Origin: Streptomyces sp. DH12
GTDB taxonomy: Bacteria; Actinomycetota; Actinomycetes; Streptomycetales; Streptomycetaceae
Direction of reading: 5' to 3'
DNA length: 64,000 nt
NCBI RefSeq assembly: GCF_020873895.1
Contig: NZ_JAHWGT010000035.1
Span: forward strand, 1-64,000
Position numbers and translations under genes: made by a program. Shown here in pieces: positions 19,224 to 27,737 of the stretch; positions within the stretch are counted from its first letter, which is position 1; each line of letters opens with the position of its first letter. The notes under the pieces are model-generated. The model made no database searches. It had not been told where the DNA came from and saw only the letters and a list, made by a program, of their open reading frames with translations.

Positions 19224-19460
19224 ATGAGCCAAGCCTCTTACACCGAATGCCCCCGCTGTGACGGGCCGATCGCGCAGTTCGACGGGGACCTCGGCGGCGG
19301 CTCCCGCATCGTCATCGAACGGGACGTGACGATCTGCGGGCCGTGCGCGGTCGACGAGGCCGTGAGGGATGCCGTGGGACTTCCCCCCGTCCCCTTCGAC
19401 GAGTGGCCCACGTCGGGTGATCACCTCACGTGGGACGACGTCCCCAAGGTGTCCGGCTGA
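19224..19460 (+). CDS. Small zinc-ribbon-like protein
   Basis: A 78-residue protein with two CxxC pairs (ECPRCDG and ICGPCAV) about 30 residues apart, the layout of a small zinc ribbon. The rest is acidic. The ATG at 19224 follows an AGAAAGG-like ribosome binding site, and a strong terminator follows the stop, so it looks like an independent gene. It may bind nucleic acid or protein. Its exact role is unknown. Confidence 0.7.
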   Translation: MSQASYTECPRCDGPIAQFDGDLGGGSRIVIERDVTICGPCAVDEAVRDAVGLPPVPFDEWPTSGDHLTWDDVPKVSG

Positions 19461-19472
19461 ACCCTCCGACTG

Positions 19473-19505
19473 GAGCGCCCGCCCTCACCGCGAGGGCGGG
19501 CGCTC
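19473..19505 (+). terminator. Terminator of the small zinc-ribbon gene
   Basis: A perfect 14-bp stem (GAGCGCCCGCCCTC) encloses a 5-base loop, starting 13 bases after the stop codon. Confidence 0.8.
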
Positions 19506-19661
19506 TGCGGTTTGGCCCTACGTGCAAGGCTCCTCCGCGACACACCGGAAGGGTTCTACCAGCCGTGCGCGATCAGCCCTCTGGACCACCGACGTCGCCC
19601 CGCTCTACCCGTACGCCGCCCGGCCCACGATCAGGGTGCCGCCCCTCCGCGAGTAGCGCCC

Positions 19662-19706
19662 ACGCATCAACGCCCGGCCCTCGTTGAGAGCCGGGCGTTG
19701 ATGCGT
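19662..19706. terminator. Strong hairpin, probable terminator
   Basis: A perfect 17-bp stem (ACGCATCAACGCCCGGC) encloses an 11-base loop. Between the previous hairpin and this one (19506-19661) only an open frame ending YPYAARPTIRVPPLRE is seen, which looks like the tail of a lost gene. The loop contains CGTTGAGA, like the motifs at 17.9 kb. Confidence 0.65.
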
Positions 19707-19745
19707 CGGTGGGGAGCGGTGCGGGCTTCGCGGTGCTCCCGCTCC

Positions 19746-20024
19746 CCAGGTGCCCGACCGGGTCCGGCGATACCCCGGCTATGTCGCCGCTTCGCCGTCC
19801 ACCGTGAGCACAAGCGCGACACCGCACCGTCGACCACGCCGACAGGAGGGGGGCTTGGCCCCGAGGGGCGAGTCCCGACGAGTCGTTCCGTCGTGCCCTA
19901 TGGGTTCAGCCCGGCCACGAGGAGGCCCAGGGACGTGAGAACGACGTGCATCTGGGGCACGACGCCGGACCCGCGCGGTACACCGAGCCAGGACCCCGGG
20001 CGCCGACGGCATTACGCCGTAATG
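19746..20024 (-). repeat. Right arm of the perfect 279-bp inverted repeat
   Basis: The reverse complement of 18117-18395. Homology continues imperfectly to about 20066. The outer end lies about 150 bp upstream of parA and carries a palindromic ATTACGCCGTAAT site. The two arms enclose 1,350 bases, so recombination between them would invert the enclosed segment. Confidence 0.9.
20011..20023. promoter_or_regulatory. Candidate parS site 3 (ATTACGCCGTAAT)
   Basis: The palindrome copy at the outer edge of the right inverted-repeat arm, 147 bases upstream of the parA start. It matches site 1 by mirror symmetry. Confidence 0.65.
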
Positions 20025-20073
20025 AACAGTGAGAGCCGGGGTGCTGCTCAATCCAGGTCACAGCATGCGCCGC

Positions 20074-20086
20074 ATTACGCCGTAAT
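20074..20086. promoter_or_regulatory. Candidate parS site 4 (ATTACGCCGTAAT), near the parA promoter
   Basis: Its centre is 63 bases from site 3 (six helical turns at 10.5 bp per turn) and about 85 bases before parA. It could serve both partition and autoregulation of the parAB promoter. Confidence 0.65.
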
Positions 20087-20169
20087 GAGAGAGCATCCGT
20101 CCAGGTGAAGTCGTGCGAAAGACGCACCCGGAGGGGTCATATCCCCTGCGGAGTCAGTAAAGTGACTTC

Positions 20170-21345
20170 ATGGCATCACCATACCCTCAGGGAGACCGGG
20201 AAAAGGTAGCGTCGAAGCTGCCGACCACTCTCCGACAAGAGCTGAAAATCCGGGCAGCCGAGTACAGCCTGGACATCCAGGACGCCGTCACTGCGGCCGT
20301 CACCAACTGGCGCCAGAACCCGGCTACAGGAAGCGTCGACACCACCGGCGCCGACTCCTTCAGCACCTGGCTGCCCGCAGGCATGTACGAGGACTTCAAG
20401 GAGACGTGCACCGAACGCGGCATCTCGTACGTCCAGGGCCTCGCCCAGGCCATCCGCCGCTGGCTGGACGCCAACCCCTCCCCCGCCAGCCGGCCCGCGG
20501 GCGGCATCCCCGAGCGAAAGATCGTCTGCAACCAGAAGGGCGGCGTCGGCAAGACCGCCATCGCCGCCGGCATCGCCCAGGCATACGCCGAAGCCGGCAA
20601 GCGCGTCCTCCTCGTCGACTACGACCCGCAAGGCCACCTCTCCGACCAGCTCGGCATCGCCCAGATCGAGCCCGGACACGACAGCCTCGTCTCCCACATG
20701 TGCGGCGAGAGCGACCAGGATCTGCGCGACCTCCTCGTCACCCTCGACGGCGAGCAGTACGGCAAGCGCCTGGACATCCTCCCCTCCTGCTTCGACGGCT
20801 TCCTACTCGACGCGAAGGTCGCCATCAAGGCCGCCCAGGCACGCGGCTACCAGAAGGAGTCCGCTCTCGAACGCGCGCTGTCCCCCATCGAGAACGACTA
20901 CGACGTCGTCGTCATCGACTGCCCCCCGAGCCTGGGCATCGCCATGGACGCCGCACTCCACTACGGACGACGCCGCCAAGGCGAAGCGGCCAAGAAGTCC
21001 GGCGTCATCATCCCGGTCCTCGCCGAGGACTCCTCCGCCACCGCGTACGGCATGCTCGCCGGCCAGATCCAAGACCTCTGCCTCGACCTCCAACTCGACA
21101 TCGACTACATCGGTCTCGTCGTCAACCTCTACGACAGCCGCCGCGGCGTCATCGCCACCTCGTCGTTGCAGCAGTGGCGGGAGCTCGGCGAGCCCCCAGT
21201 CCTCGCCGTCATCGGCGACCTCAAGGAGCAGCGAGAGGCAGTCCGCATGCAGATGCCGCTCCTGACATACGCTCCCCGGTCGGATCAGGCCGAACTCATG
21301 CGGCAGATCGCCGGCGTGGCCCGTAAGAAGGGCGGCCGGAAATGA
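20170..21345 (+). CDS. parA: Plasmid partition ATPase ParA (type Ia-like)
   Basis: A 391-residue partition ATPase that should move or position plasmid copies together with ParB. The deviant Walker A NQKGGVGKT is at residues 121-129, DYDPQGH at about 148-154 and VVIDCPPSLG further on. The 115-residue N-terminal extension is longer than in chromosomal ParA. It has two segments with a ribbon-helix-helix-like pattern (KLPTTLRQELKIRAAEYSL; WLPAGMYEDFKETCTERG), suggesting DNA binding and autoregulation. Its stop overlaps the parB start (ATGA). Confidence 0.93.
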   Translation: MASPYPQGDREKVASKLPTTLRQELKIRAAEYSLDIQDAVTAAVTNWRQNPATGSVDTTGADSFSTWLPAGMYEDFKETCTERGISYVQGLAQAIRRWLDANPSPASRPAGGIPERKIVCNQKGGVGKTAIAAGIAQAYAEAGKRVLLVDYDPQGHLSDQLGIAQIEPGHDSLVSHMCGESDQDLRDLLVTLDGEQYGKRLDILPSCFDGFLLDAKVAIKAAQARGYQKESALERALSPIENDYDVVVIDCPPSLGIAMDAALHYGRRRQGEAAKKSGVIIPVLAEDSSATAYGMLAGQIQDLCLDLQLDIDYIGLVVNLYDSRRGVIATSSLQQWRELGEPPVLAVIGDLKEQREAVRMQMPLLTYAPRSDQAELMRQIAGVARKKGGRK

Positions 21346-22496
21346 GCAAGGCGAAGGCCCTCGGCGCGTCCAACGCGTTCGAGGCCGCCCGCAGCGCGCG
21401 CTCCGCCCGCAGCGCCGCCTTCGACGCAGCCGTCGGCCGGACCGACACGGTCGTCACCAAGCTGCCGGTGACTGCCATCAGCCTGAACCCGGAGAACCCG
21501 CGCACCGACCTCGGCAACCTCACTGAACTCGCGGGAAGCCTCCGCGACCACGGGCAGAAGACCGCGATCAGCATCATGAGCCGCGAGGCGTACCTCCAGG
21601 CCAACCCCGATCGGGAGGCGGACCTGGAGCCCGACACCACCTACGTGGTTGTTGACGGCAGCTCCCGACTCGCTGCGGCCCGCAAAGCCGGGCTGACCGA
21701 GATCAAGGTGATGCTCGACGACGAGCTGGGCGGCAACTCAGCCGAACTCCTCGAATCCGCGCTCGTCGCCAACATCCACCACCGCCAGCTCAGCCCCCTG
21801 GATGAAGCGCAGGCGCTCAAGAAGCTGCTCGACATCCACGGAACCCAAGACGCCCTCGCCCGGCACCTGCACCGCTCGCAGGGATGGGTCTCGCAGCGGC
21901 TCACGCTGCTGAACCTCACCCCCGAGCTCCAGGCACGCCTGGAGGCGGGAGAGGAGAAGGCGGAACTGCTGCGCCGGGTCGGCAACAAGAAGCCCGAGGA
22001 GCAGGAGCAGCACCTCGCCCGGCTGAAGGCGGAGGAGACCCGGAAGGCGGCCGCGAGGAAGACCGGCGCGGCTGCCGTGCCCTCGACGCAGCAGGTCAGT
22101 CCTGCACCTGACTCCCCCACCCTCCAGACGGCTCGGGCAGACGCCGATCATTACGGCGTAATGACACGGGACACCGCTGCATCGACCAGGCCCGCCGCCG
22201 ACCTCCAGCCCAGCCCGCTTCACGTACCGGGACAGCAGATCCAACCGACAGCTTCCCAGCTCGTAGCGCAGGGTACGGCCGTGTCCGGCCCCGCACCTAC
22301 GGTCGAGGTGTCACCGGATGACCCCGCAGAGGGTGCTGCTCGCCTGTTCACGGGCATGTCGCAAGAGCAGCGGGTGATCTTCCTCGCCCACTTCCTGATG
22401 CACATGAAGAAGGCGGGCGGGATCGAGGTGTCCATGGAGAAGGCCGGCGAGCTGGACTCAGCAGGAACCCTCCCATTCCGCGAGCTCCAGGCGTGA
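21342..22496 (+). CDS. parB: Partition protein ParB
   Basis: A 384-residue ParB-family centromere-binding protein. The N-terminal domain has VVVDGSSRLAAARKAG (about 102-117), equivalent to the CTP-binding DGxxR box, and VANIHHRQLSPLDEAQ (about 142-157). A helix-turn-helix (TQDALARHLHRSQGWVSQRL) lies at 168-187. The C-terminal region is Pro/Ala/Gln-rich and ends in a helical segment that may dimerise. One candidate parS palindrome lies inside the coding sequence at about codon 270. The gene is translationally coupled to parA. Confidence 0.93.
   Translation: MSKAKALGASNAFEAARSARSARSAAFDAAVGRTDTVVTKLPVTAISLNPENPRTDLGNLTELAGSLRDHGQKTAISIMSREAYLQANPDREADLEPDTTYVVVDGSSRLAAARKAGLTEIKVMLDDELGGNSAELLESALVANIHHRQLSPLDEAQALKKLLDIHGTQDALARHLHRSQGWVSQRLTLLNLTPELQARLEAGEEKAELLRRVGNKKPEEQEQHLARLKAEETRKAAARKTGAAAVPSTQQVSPAPDSPTLQTARADADHYGVMTRDTAASTRPAADLQPSPLHVPGQQIQPTASQLVAQGTAVSGPAPTVEVSPDDPAEGAARLFTGMSQEQRVIFLAHFLMHMKKAGGIEVSMEKAGELDSAGTLPFRELQA
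22150..22162. promoter_or_regulatory. Candidate parS site 5 (ATTACGGCGTAAT), inside parB
   Basis: An exact copy of the palindrome within the low-complexity linker-coding part of parB, where a binding site would be tolerated. ParB proteins often bind sites within or next to their own operon. Confidence 0.6.
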
Positions 22497-22673
22497 CCGT
22501 ACGGTCACGTCGTCCTGCCTGCCCCTCCCTGGTCCCCTTCGACCCGGCTCGGGTTGGCGAGGCAACGAAGGCGAGCCCGGCCGTGGCGAAACTGATTGCC
22601 GACAGGATCTACGCCACCGTGCAGGCGATGGACGCCTAGGAAGCCGTATCGCGCGATACAGGTCTGGACGCCC

Positions 22674-22704
22674 GGTGGGGCCCGGCACTTGGCCGGGCCC
22701 CACC
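22674..22704 (+). terminator. Terminator after parAB
   Basis: A perfect 13-bp stem (GGTGGGGCCCGGC) encloses a 5-base loop. An 18-bp perfect palindrome (CGTGACCGTACGGTCACG, 22492-22509) overlaps the parB stop and may be an operator. Between them, 22510-22640 shows only a short open tail (VAKLIADRIYATVQAMDA), likely a gene remnant. Confidence 0.8.
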
Positions 22705-22831
22705 ACCTTCCCCTGGGCCCGGGCGTCGAAGTGGTACCTCCGGGTTGTCTTGGCTCGTGAGCCCCAGTGCCCGGAGTAATACTCCGCTGTCCGTTGTTGG
22801 GGGAGTCGGACGTCGTTACGGAGGGGGAGAG

Positions 22832-22996
22832 TTGGACGAGAGGGAGTTCGAGCGGGCCGTGACCCGCGGTGTGAGGCGCGCGCTCCAGGAGCACGAACGC
22901 CAGCGCGCCGATGCTGGGGCGCGATCATGCCTTACTGGGCTTCTGGTCATGGCCGCCTTCATGGTGGCCTTCATCCTGCTGGTGACCTATGGTTAA
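22832..22996 (+). CDS. Small C-terminally anchored membrane protein
   Basis: A 54-residue product starting at TTG, with a purine-rich GGAGGGGGAGAG ribosome binding site directly before it. An amphipathic charged N-terminal half (REFERAVTRGVRRALQEHER) is followed by one membrane helix at residues 34-52 that ends the protein. A longer open frame starts at 22745, but its extra residues look non-coding. Function unknown. Small tail-anchored proteins of this kind are common beside plasmid maintenance genes. Confidence 0.5.
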   Translation: MDEREFERAVTRGVRRALQEHERQRADAGARSCLTGLLVMAAFMVAFILLVTYG

Positions 22997-23032
22997 CAGC
23001 TCTAATCCGGGCCTTGACCTCTAGGGACCTGG

Positions 23033-23851
23033 TTATAGGGCCCTGACGAGTGCGGCGGCAGTTTCCAGGGCCTGCCGCGCCTCGCCCGTGGTTGCCGGCG
23101 CCTGCTCGCTCCTCCTGGCGTACGCGAACGTCTCGCGGATCACTCCCCGCACGTACACCACCAGGTTGGCGCGCTCTGAAGCATCTCGTCGGTCGTCGAC
23201 GACCTCAGCGAGCTGCTCCAACCAGAACCCATCGTCGTCAGGGTCGGTGTGGATCTCACCCGCCTCGTAGTGCTTCAGCAGGTTCCGCGCGGCCGCGTCC
23301 AGCTCGGCGTAGCGCGCTTCCCCTGACTCGATGAATCGTGCTTCCGCCAGCCGCGCTTCCATCGCTCGCCGGTCGATGAGGTCGGCGACCTGCGGCTGGC
23401 GTCGGTCGTCGGGCTGGCCCTTGACCGCAACGTACAACCTCTTGCGAAGGTTCATCGCGCTGCCGGGGTTCGGCTCCCCGTTCCGGTCGAGGTACTTGAG
23501 CTTGAGTGCCAACTCCTTCCATGAGGTGCCGCCGGCGCGGGCGTCGTCGATCGCGGAGAGCTGGAATGGATCTGCGGCACGGCGCAGCCATTCGGCCAGC
23601 TGCATCCGCAGCACCGCGGCCGCACGATACGCCTCACCCTTGAGCCGGTTGCCGTGTTCTTGGGCGAAGCTGAGCACGCCAAACAGCTCGCGGTCGCCGG
23701 GCCAGAGCTCTAGGTACTCCTCGTCGCTACTGGCGTCACGGTGCAGCTCGTACAGCCGGGCGGCCAACGCGTGCGGCGGCTCCTCGGGGGCCTGCCGCGC
23801 GGGGCGTGTTTCGCGGGCATTGGGTGGCGGCGTCTTGCGGGAGTGTCGCAT
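23033..23851 (-). CDS. Hypothetical helical protein
   Basis: A 272-residue soluble, largely helical protein of unknown function. A disordered basic N-terminus of ~25 residues precedes a body rich in Arg, Ala and Glu. One stretch (SAIDDARAGGTSWKELALKLKY, residues ~100-121) resembles a helix-turn-helix, so it may regulate transcription. It is transcribed leftward, convergent with the small membrane-protein gene. No enzyme motif or membrane helix was seen. Confidence 0.7.
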   Translation of the reverse strand: MRHSRKTPPPNARETRPARQAPEEPPHALAARLYELHRDASSDEEYLELWPGDRELFGVLSFAQEHGNRLKGEAYRAAAVLRMQLAEWLRRAADPFQLSAIDDARAGGTSWKELALKLKYLDRNGEPNPGSAMNLRKRLYVAVKGQPDDRRQPQVADLIDRRAMEARLAEARFIESGEARYAELDAAARNLLKHYEAGEIHTDPDDDGFWLEQLAEVVDDRRDASERANLVVYVRGVIRETFAYARRSEQAPATTGEARQALETAAALVRAL

Positions 23852-23990
23852 CGTCTCTGACCTGCGCTTTCCTTTTAGCGGGTCGGGACATCCGTGTGGT
23901 GGTCACGTGCAGCCTATTAGCTGTTACGCGCCTATTCCTAGTAGGAAATGACCTCCTGAGGCTGGGGTAAATGCTCCCCAACGCCAGGTC

Positions 23991-24488
23991 TCAGGTGATG
24001 GATCCCATGAGACTGAGCACGGTACTTGTCGTCTGAGCACGACATCTGTCGTGCAACGCCTTGAACTGGGCAAACGCCCTGCTCAGGCCTGTAAGCCCGG
24101 CCACCTGAAGGGGGTTGACGACAAGTACAGTCAAGTCTCCCGACAGGTGTCGTGCCAGGTGCTGGCCACGGATCCGGCCGGTGGCACTGCGCCGGGCCTG
24201 GGTCAGCGCGGCGTGGAGTTGATGCCGGTAGGCACCGGGCTGGATCTGGGCGAGCCGGCCACGCCGTACGTCGACCCGCCCGGCCGCGCCGTACAGGTTG
24301 CTGCGCAGGCCGGCCGGGATGCGCAGGTAGTCCTCGTCATCCAGGGGCCGCCCGGCCGTTCGCGTCGCGGATTCCGATGCGAGGTGGAGAAGGACCAGGC
24401 CGCCCAGGTCGGGCCTCCCGTCGTCGAAGAGGGTAGCTTCTCCGTCCTGCTCTCCCCAGTACCAGAAGGAAGGCTTTGCCGCCCCCCT
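23991..24488 (-). pseudogene. Partial duplicate of the downstream end of the coiled-coil gene
   Basis: This open frame directly follows the stop codon of the upstream coiled-coil gene, in the same frame, with no start codon of its own seen. It encodes DDEDYLRIPAGLRSN and RRGRLAQIQPGAYRHQLHAA, close matches to DDEAYLRIPAGLRSH and RRGRLAQIQPGAYRQQLHAA of the intact gene. At DNA level 24157-24351 matches 24601-24800 at roughly 80%. It is either the relic of a second related gene or a tandem duplication of the 3' end. Read-through would extend the intact protein. Confidence 0.6.
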
Positions 24489-26771
24489 TCAGCCTGTGAC
24501 GAGGGCGCTGCGGATGCCCTGAATCGCCTCGTACAGCCGATCGGCGGCTGAGCTGCCCGGTGCACCGAGGTCTTCACGGGCGGCGTCGAGAAGAACGACC
24601 AGGTGCTGACCGCGGATCCGGCCGCTCGCGCTGCGTCGGGCCTGGCTGAGTGCGGCGTGGAGTTGCTGCCGGTAGGCGCCGGGCTGGATCTGGGCGAGCC
24701 GGCCGCGCCGCAGGTCGATGCGGAGGGCCGCGCCGTGCAGGTGGGAGCGCAGGCCGGCCGGGATGCGGAGGTAGGCCTCGTCATCCAGGTCGGGCAGCGG
24801 CACCCAGGCGTCCTCCGCCGCGATCACGGCCCGGGCGGCGGCGTCCCGGCTGGCGTGGGCCGGGCCGCGCCCGAGGGCGCGCCGCCGGTGTGCGGCCGTC
24901 CACCGGACGGTGTCGGTCTTGCGGCGCCGGACGGGGGCGACGGCGCCGACCACGGTGCCGTCAGCGAGCAGGCGGTAGCCGCCCAGGTTGGCGGGGTCGG
25001 GCTCCAGCTGCCAGGCGCGGTCGCCGATCGTGCCAAGGTCCACTGGGCCGGTCTCCTCCTGCGTATCCGCCGGTGCGAGGTCCTGGAGGGCGCGGAGCAG
25101 GTGCCGGGCCTCCTTGCTGCGGCCGAGCGCTGCGGCGTCGAGGCCGGTGAGCTGCTGGAGGTCTGGTTCGCTGGGCACGCGCAGCGCGGTGCGCAAGGCG
25201 GCGTCCCGGACAGGCTGGGGGAGCCGGGCCAGCTTGCCTCCGGGTTCCGGGGTGACGGTGGCCAGCGGGATCACCGCGGCGACCAGAGCGTGCTGTTCCG
25301 GCTCGCCGAGAGCGGTGAAGGCGTCGGCCACCACCGCCGCCGCAGTGCCCGGCGGGCGGCGCAGGCTGTCCCGGATGACCGCGCCGGCGGCCTGCTCGCG
25401 GTTGGCGAAGTGCTTCTGGCCGTGCGGCCGCAGCGGGAAGGCGCCGGCGGTGCGGGCGGACCAGCCCAGCAGGGTGCCGTTCAGGGAGTGCTCGGGCTGG
25501 ATGCTGCCCGCGATCTCGCCGTCGCGCAGCACCCGCCAGCGGCCGTGGTCGTCCTCGTAGCGCACCAGCGTCCAGCCCGACCCGCCGTGCACGCCCAGGT
25601 CGTCGATGGCCACCGGGGCCTCCCGGTCCTCCCCGGTTCCCTCCGTGTCCTCGTCGCCGTCGGCCGGCTCCGGCTCGGCGGCCGCCTCGTCCCCGTGGCC
25701 GGCGGCCGCGCCTGGCTCGCTCGCCGCCCGGGCCGCGGCCAGCTGCGCCTGCAAGGCGGCCGTCACCCGGCGGTGCCGCTCGCGTTCCTCCTCCAGCCGG
25801 GCCGCCAGGCGGTCGTTGTCCGCCTTGAGTTCTTCGCGGTGCGCCTGGAGCTCGTCGAGGCGGGCGGTCAGGCCGGTGTTCTCGCTCTGGGCGGCGGCGA
25901 GCTCGGCGGCCGTGCGGCGCTGCTGCTCCTCCAGGCGGGCCTTGTCGCCGGTCAGCTCCTGAAGGCGCGCGTCCAGTGCTGCCTTCTCGCCTTGCAGGCG
26001 GCCGTGCACCGCGAGGAGCTTCTGGTGCTCGCCGGTGAGTTCCGCGTGGGCCCGCTCCAGTTCCTCGTGCCGCGCCGTCAGCTGGGTGTGTGTACCGGTG
26101 AGTTCGTGGTGGGCGTCGCGCAGTCGCCGATGGGTCTCGGACAGCTCGTCGAGAGCGGCGCGGTCGGCGGTGGCGCGCTGGTCGGCCGCGGCCGCCTCGC
26201 CGAGGGCGCAGGCCGCCTCCAGCAGGGCGGCTTGCCGCTCGTCGCGTGCCTGCTCGGCGGCCTGGTCGCTGCGGGCGGCCTCCTCGCGGGCCGCTGCGGC
26301 GTCCTGTACGGCCTCTTCGCGGCGCTGCTCGGCCTGGCGGACCTTCTCGCCGGCGTCGCTGGTGACCTGCTCGATGTGGGCGGCGACCGCGGCGGTGTCC
26401 GCGCCGGCCTGCTGCCCGGCGTGCACGGCTTCCAGCGCGGTCAGCACCCGGGGCAGCAGCGTCGCGAGGACCTGCTGCTCGCGGGCTCCCTGGGCCACGG
26501 CCTGCTGGACCGGAACGGGCTCCGGCGCGGTGGCGCGCTCCTTCTCCAGGGCCTTGCGTGCCCGGTAGGCGATCTGCCGGTCGCGCGGGTTGTTGTGCCG
26601 CACGCAGAACTTGGGCGGCGGACCGGGCTTGCCCTCGGGGCGCGGGGCCCGGGCGGTGGTGCAGTCGGGGTAGTCGCAGTCCGGGCCGCCGAAACCGGCC
26701 TCCATGAGCTTCTTGGCCAGCCACTCGTCAGCGGCGGCCGCGCGGCCGGGCCGGATGGTCGTCGTCCTCAT
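24489..26771 (-). CDS. Large coiled-coil protein with N-terminal Cys/His motif
   Basis: A 760-residue protein with three parts. Residues ~25-60 hold a probable zinc site (CDYPDCTTARAP, then FCVRHNNPRDRQ). Residues ~100-390 form a long heptad-rich coiled coil (repeats such as LTGEHQKLLAVHGRLQGEKA). A C-terminal ~330-residue globular region carries two related segments (DDHGRWRVLRDGEIAGSI and LGGYRLLADGTVVGAV). The mix of a putative DNA-binding head and long coiled coil recalls KfrA-like plasmid proteins, but I cannot confirm homology. The ATG at 26771 overlaps the RraB-like gene stop (ATGA), and the longer upstream frame is shadow. Confidence 0.72.
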   Translation of the reverse strand: MRTTTIRPGRAAAADEWLAKKLMEAGFGGPDCDYPDCTTARAPRPEGKPGPPPKFCVRHNNPRDRQIAYRARKALEKERATAPEPVPVQQAVAQGAREQQVLATLLPRVLTALEAVHAGQQAGADTAAVAAHIEQVTSDAGEKVRQAEQRREEAVQDAAAAREEAARSDQAAEQARDERQAALLEAACALGEAAAADQRATADRAALDELSETHRRLRDAHHELTGTHTQLTARHEELERAHAELTGEHQKLLAVHGRLQGEKAALDARLQELTGDKARLEEQQRRTAAELAAAQSENTGLTARLDELQAHREELKADNDRLAARLEEERERHRRVTAALQAQLAAARAASEPGAAAGHGDEAAAEPEPADGDEDTEGTGEDREAPVAIDDLGVHGGSGWTLVRYEDDHGRWRVLRDGEIAGSIQPEHSLNGTLLGWSARTAGAFPLRPHGQKHFANREQAAGAVIRDSLRRPPGTAAAVVADAFTALGEPEQHALVAAVIPLATVTPEPGGKLARLPQPVRDAALRTALRVPSEPDLQQLTGLDAAALGRSKEARHLLRALQDLAPADTQEETGPVDLGTIGDRAWQLEPDPANLGGYRLLADGTVVGAVAPVRRRKTDTVRWTAAHRRRALGRGPAHASRDAAARAVIAAEDAWVPLPDLDDEAYLRIPAGLRSHLHGAALRIDLRRGRLAQIQPGAYRQQLHAALSQARRSASGRIRGQHLVVLLDAAREDLGAPGSSAADRLYEAIQGIRSALVTG

Positions 26772-27085
26772 CGCGGGGTCTCGCCCTCCCAGCCCTCGTC
26801 GCCCTGCACGATCATCGGGTCGGCCACGGGCCGCCCGGAGTCGTACGTCGCCTCTCCGCCGTCGTACTCGCCCCCGTGCCGGGTGACGATCGCCTCGACC
26901 TCCCGGTGCCGCTCCACCAGCCTGCCGACCTCGACGTCCCGTGCGGCCAGGAGCCGCCACTTCGGCGTGATCGCGGGGTCCGGCTCGCTGATGCGGGTCA
27001 CGTAGTCCGCCAGTTCCTTCGCGCATCCCTCGGCGCTGGCCCGGTCCGGGAAGTACGCCCAGTGCGTGTAGGGGATCGTGCTCAT
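26768..27085 (-). CDS. RraB-like protein (putative RNase E activity regulator family)
   Basis: A 105-residue acidic protein resembling the RraB/YjgD-like family (WAYFPDRASAEGCAKELADY, then WRLLAARDVEV). In E. coli RraB inhibits RNase E, but whether these actinobacterial plasmid homologues do so is unknown. It is the middle gene of a coupled trio, with ATGA overlaps on both sides, so its product is probably needed together with the coiled-coil protein. Confidence 0.65.
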   Translation of the reverse strand: MSTIPYTHWAYFPDRASAEGCAKELADYVTRISEPDPAITPKWRLLAARDVEVGRLVERHREVEAIVTRHGGEYDGGEATYDSGRPVADPMIVQGDEGWEGETPR

Positions 27086-27480
27086 CGTTCCTCGTCGGCG
27101 TGCTGGTTCAGCAGGGCGTCCAGTGCCTGGGCCGCTGAGCGGGAAAGCTGTGGGCGGTACAGCGCGAACCATGCCCGGACGCCGTCGAGCGTCTGTGTGG
27201 CGTCGTCCTGCCACGCCGCGACGACCTCCCGCGCCCGCGCGCTCGCCAGATCGGCGTAGGCGGCGGGGACCTCGTTGGCGATGACGTCGCTGATGCGCTC
27301 GGCGAGGGTCCCGGTGGTGCCGGGGACCGCCTCGGCCTCCAGGCGGTCGGCCTCCTCGCGCAGCGCGGTGGCCTTCTCCGCGAACATCCGCTCGTCGTCC
27401 GTGCGGGGACCGGCGTCGGCCGGAGGGATGCGGTCCTCCAACTCGGCTGCCCTTGCGCGCAGTTCAGCAGGACTCGGCAT
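27082..27480 (-). CDS. Hypothetical coiled-coil protein
   Basis: A 132-residue helical protein with an N-terminal coiled coil (AELRARAAELEDRI; KATALREEADRLEAEA) and a helical C-terminal half. It is the first gene of the trio ending with the large coiled-coil protein and is coupled to the RraB-like gene by ATGA. Function unknown. Its heptad pattern suggests hetero-oligomerisation with the large coiled-coil protein. Confidence 0.7.
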   Translation of the reverse strand: MPSPAELRARAAELEDRIPPADAGPRTDDERMFAEKATALREEADRLEAEAVPGTTGTLAERISDVIANEVPAAYADLASARAREVVAAWQDDATQTLDGVRAWFALYRPQLSRSAAQALDALLNQHADEER

Positions 27481-27536
27481 GGCTTTCCCCGTTCGGGTTG
27501 AAGGTGGAGGGCGGCTGACGCGTGAGCGGTGGGGTG

Positions 27537-27614
27537 TCAGCCGAGGTGCCGGCCGAGGAGGACCGCGGCCAGGAGCACGGGCGCGAAAATGCCGGCCAGG
27601 TTGACCAGGTCCAT
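27537..27614 (-). CDS. Possible 25-residue membrane peptide
   Basis: A very short frame encoding one hydrophobic helix (NLAGIFAPVLLAAVLLGRHL) with a short acidic N-terminus. The hydrophobicity is not explained by overlap with another gene. It may be a tiny membrane protein or a coincidence. A longer frame reaching 27737 adds only Arg-rich residues typical of non-coding G+C-rich DNA. Confidence 0.3.
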   Translation of the reverse strand: MDLVNLAGIFAPVLLAAVLLGRHLG

Positions 27615-27737
27615 GAGCGGACCGTCACCGCCGCCGCGCCATCGCCGCCGACTCAACGGGTTCTCCTCGCTTCCCGGCGTCCGGGGTCCGCGTTTTCGCG
27701 CCCGGCGGTCACCGGGTCCTTCCGCACCGTAGAGCAT

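Noticed and set aside
17702-20169. A replication origin with iterons
   Set aside because: Short GTTGAGAC-like motifs occur, but they are few and irregular, and no replication initiator gene is present in the window.
22510-22640. A short gene ending VAKLIADRIYATVQAMDA
   Set aside because: No start codon with a ribosome binding site is seen and the frame is very short. It is more likely a remnant, and it lies before the parAB terminator.
24603-27005. An 800-codon plus-strand frame over the coiled-coil gene
   Set aside because: The translation is Gly/Val/Leu/Arg-rich shadow. The minus strand has coupled starts, zinc motifs and heptads.
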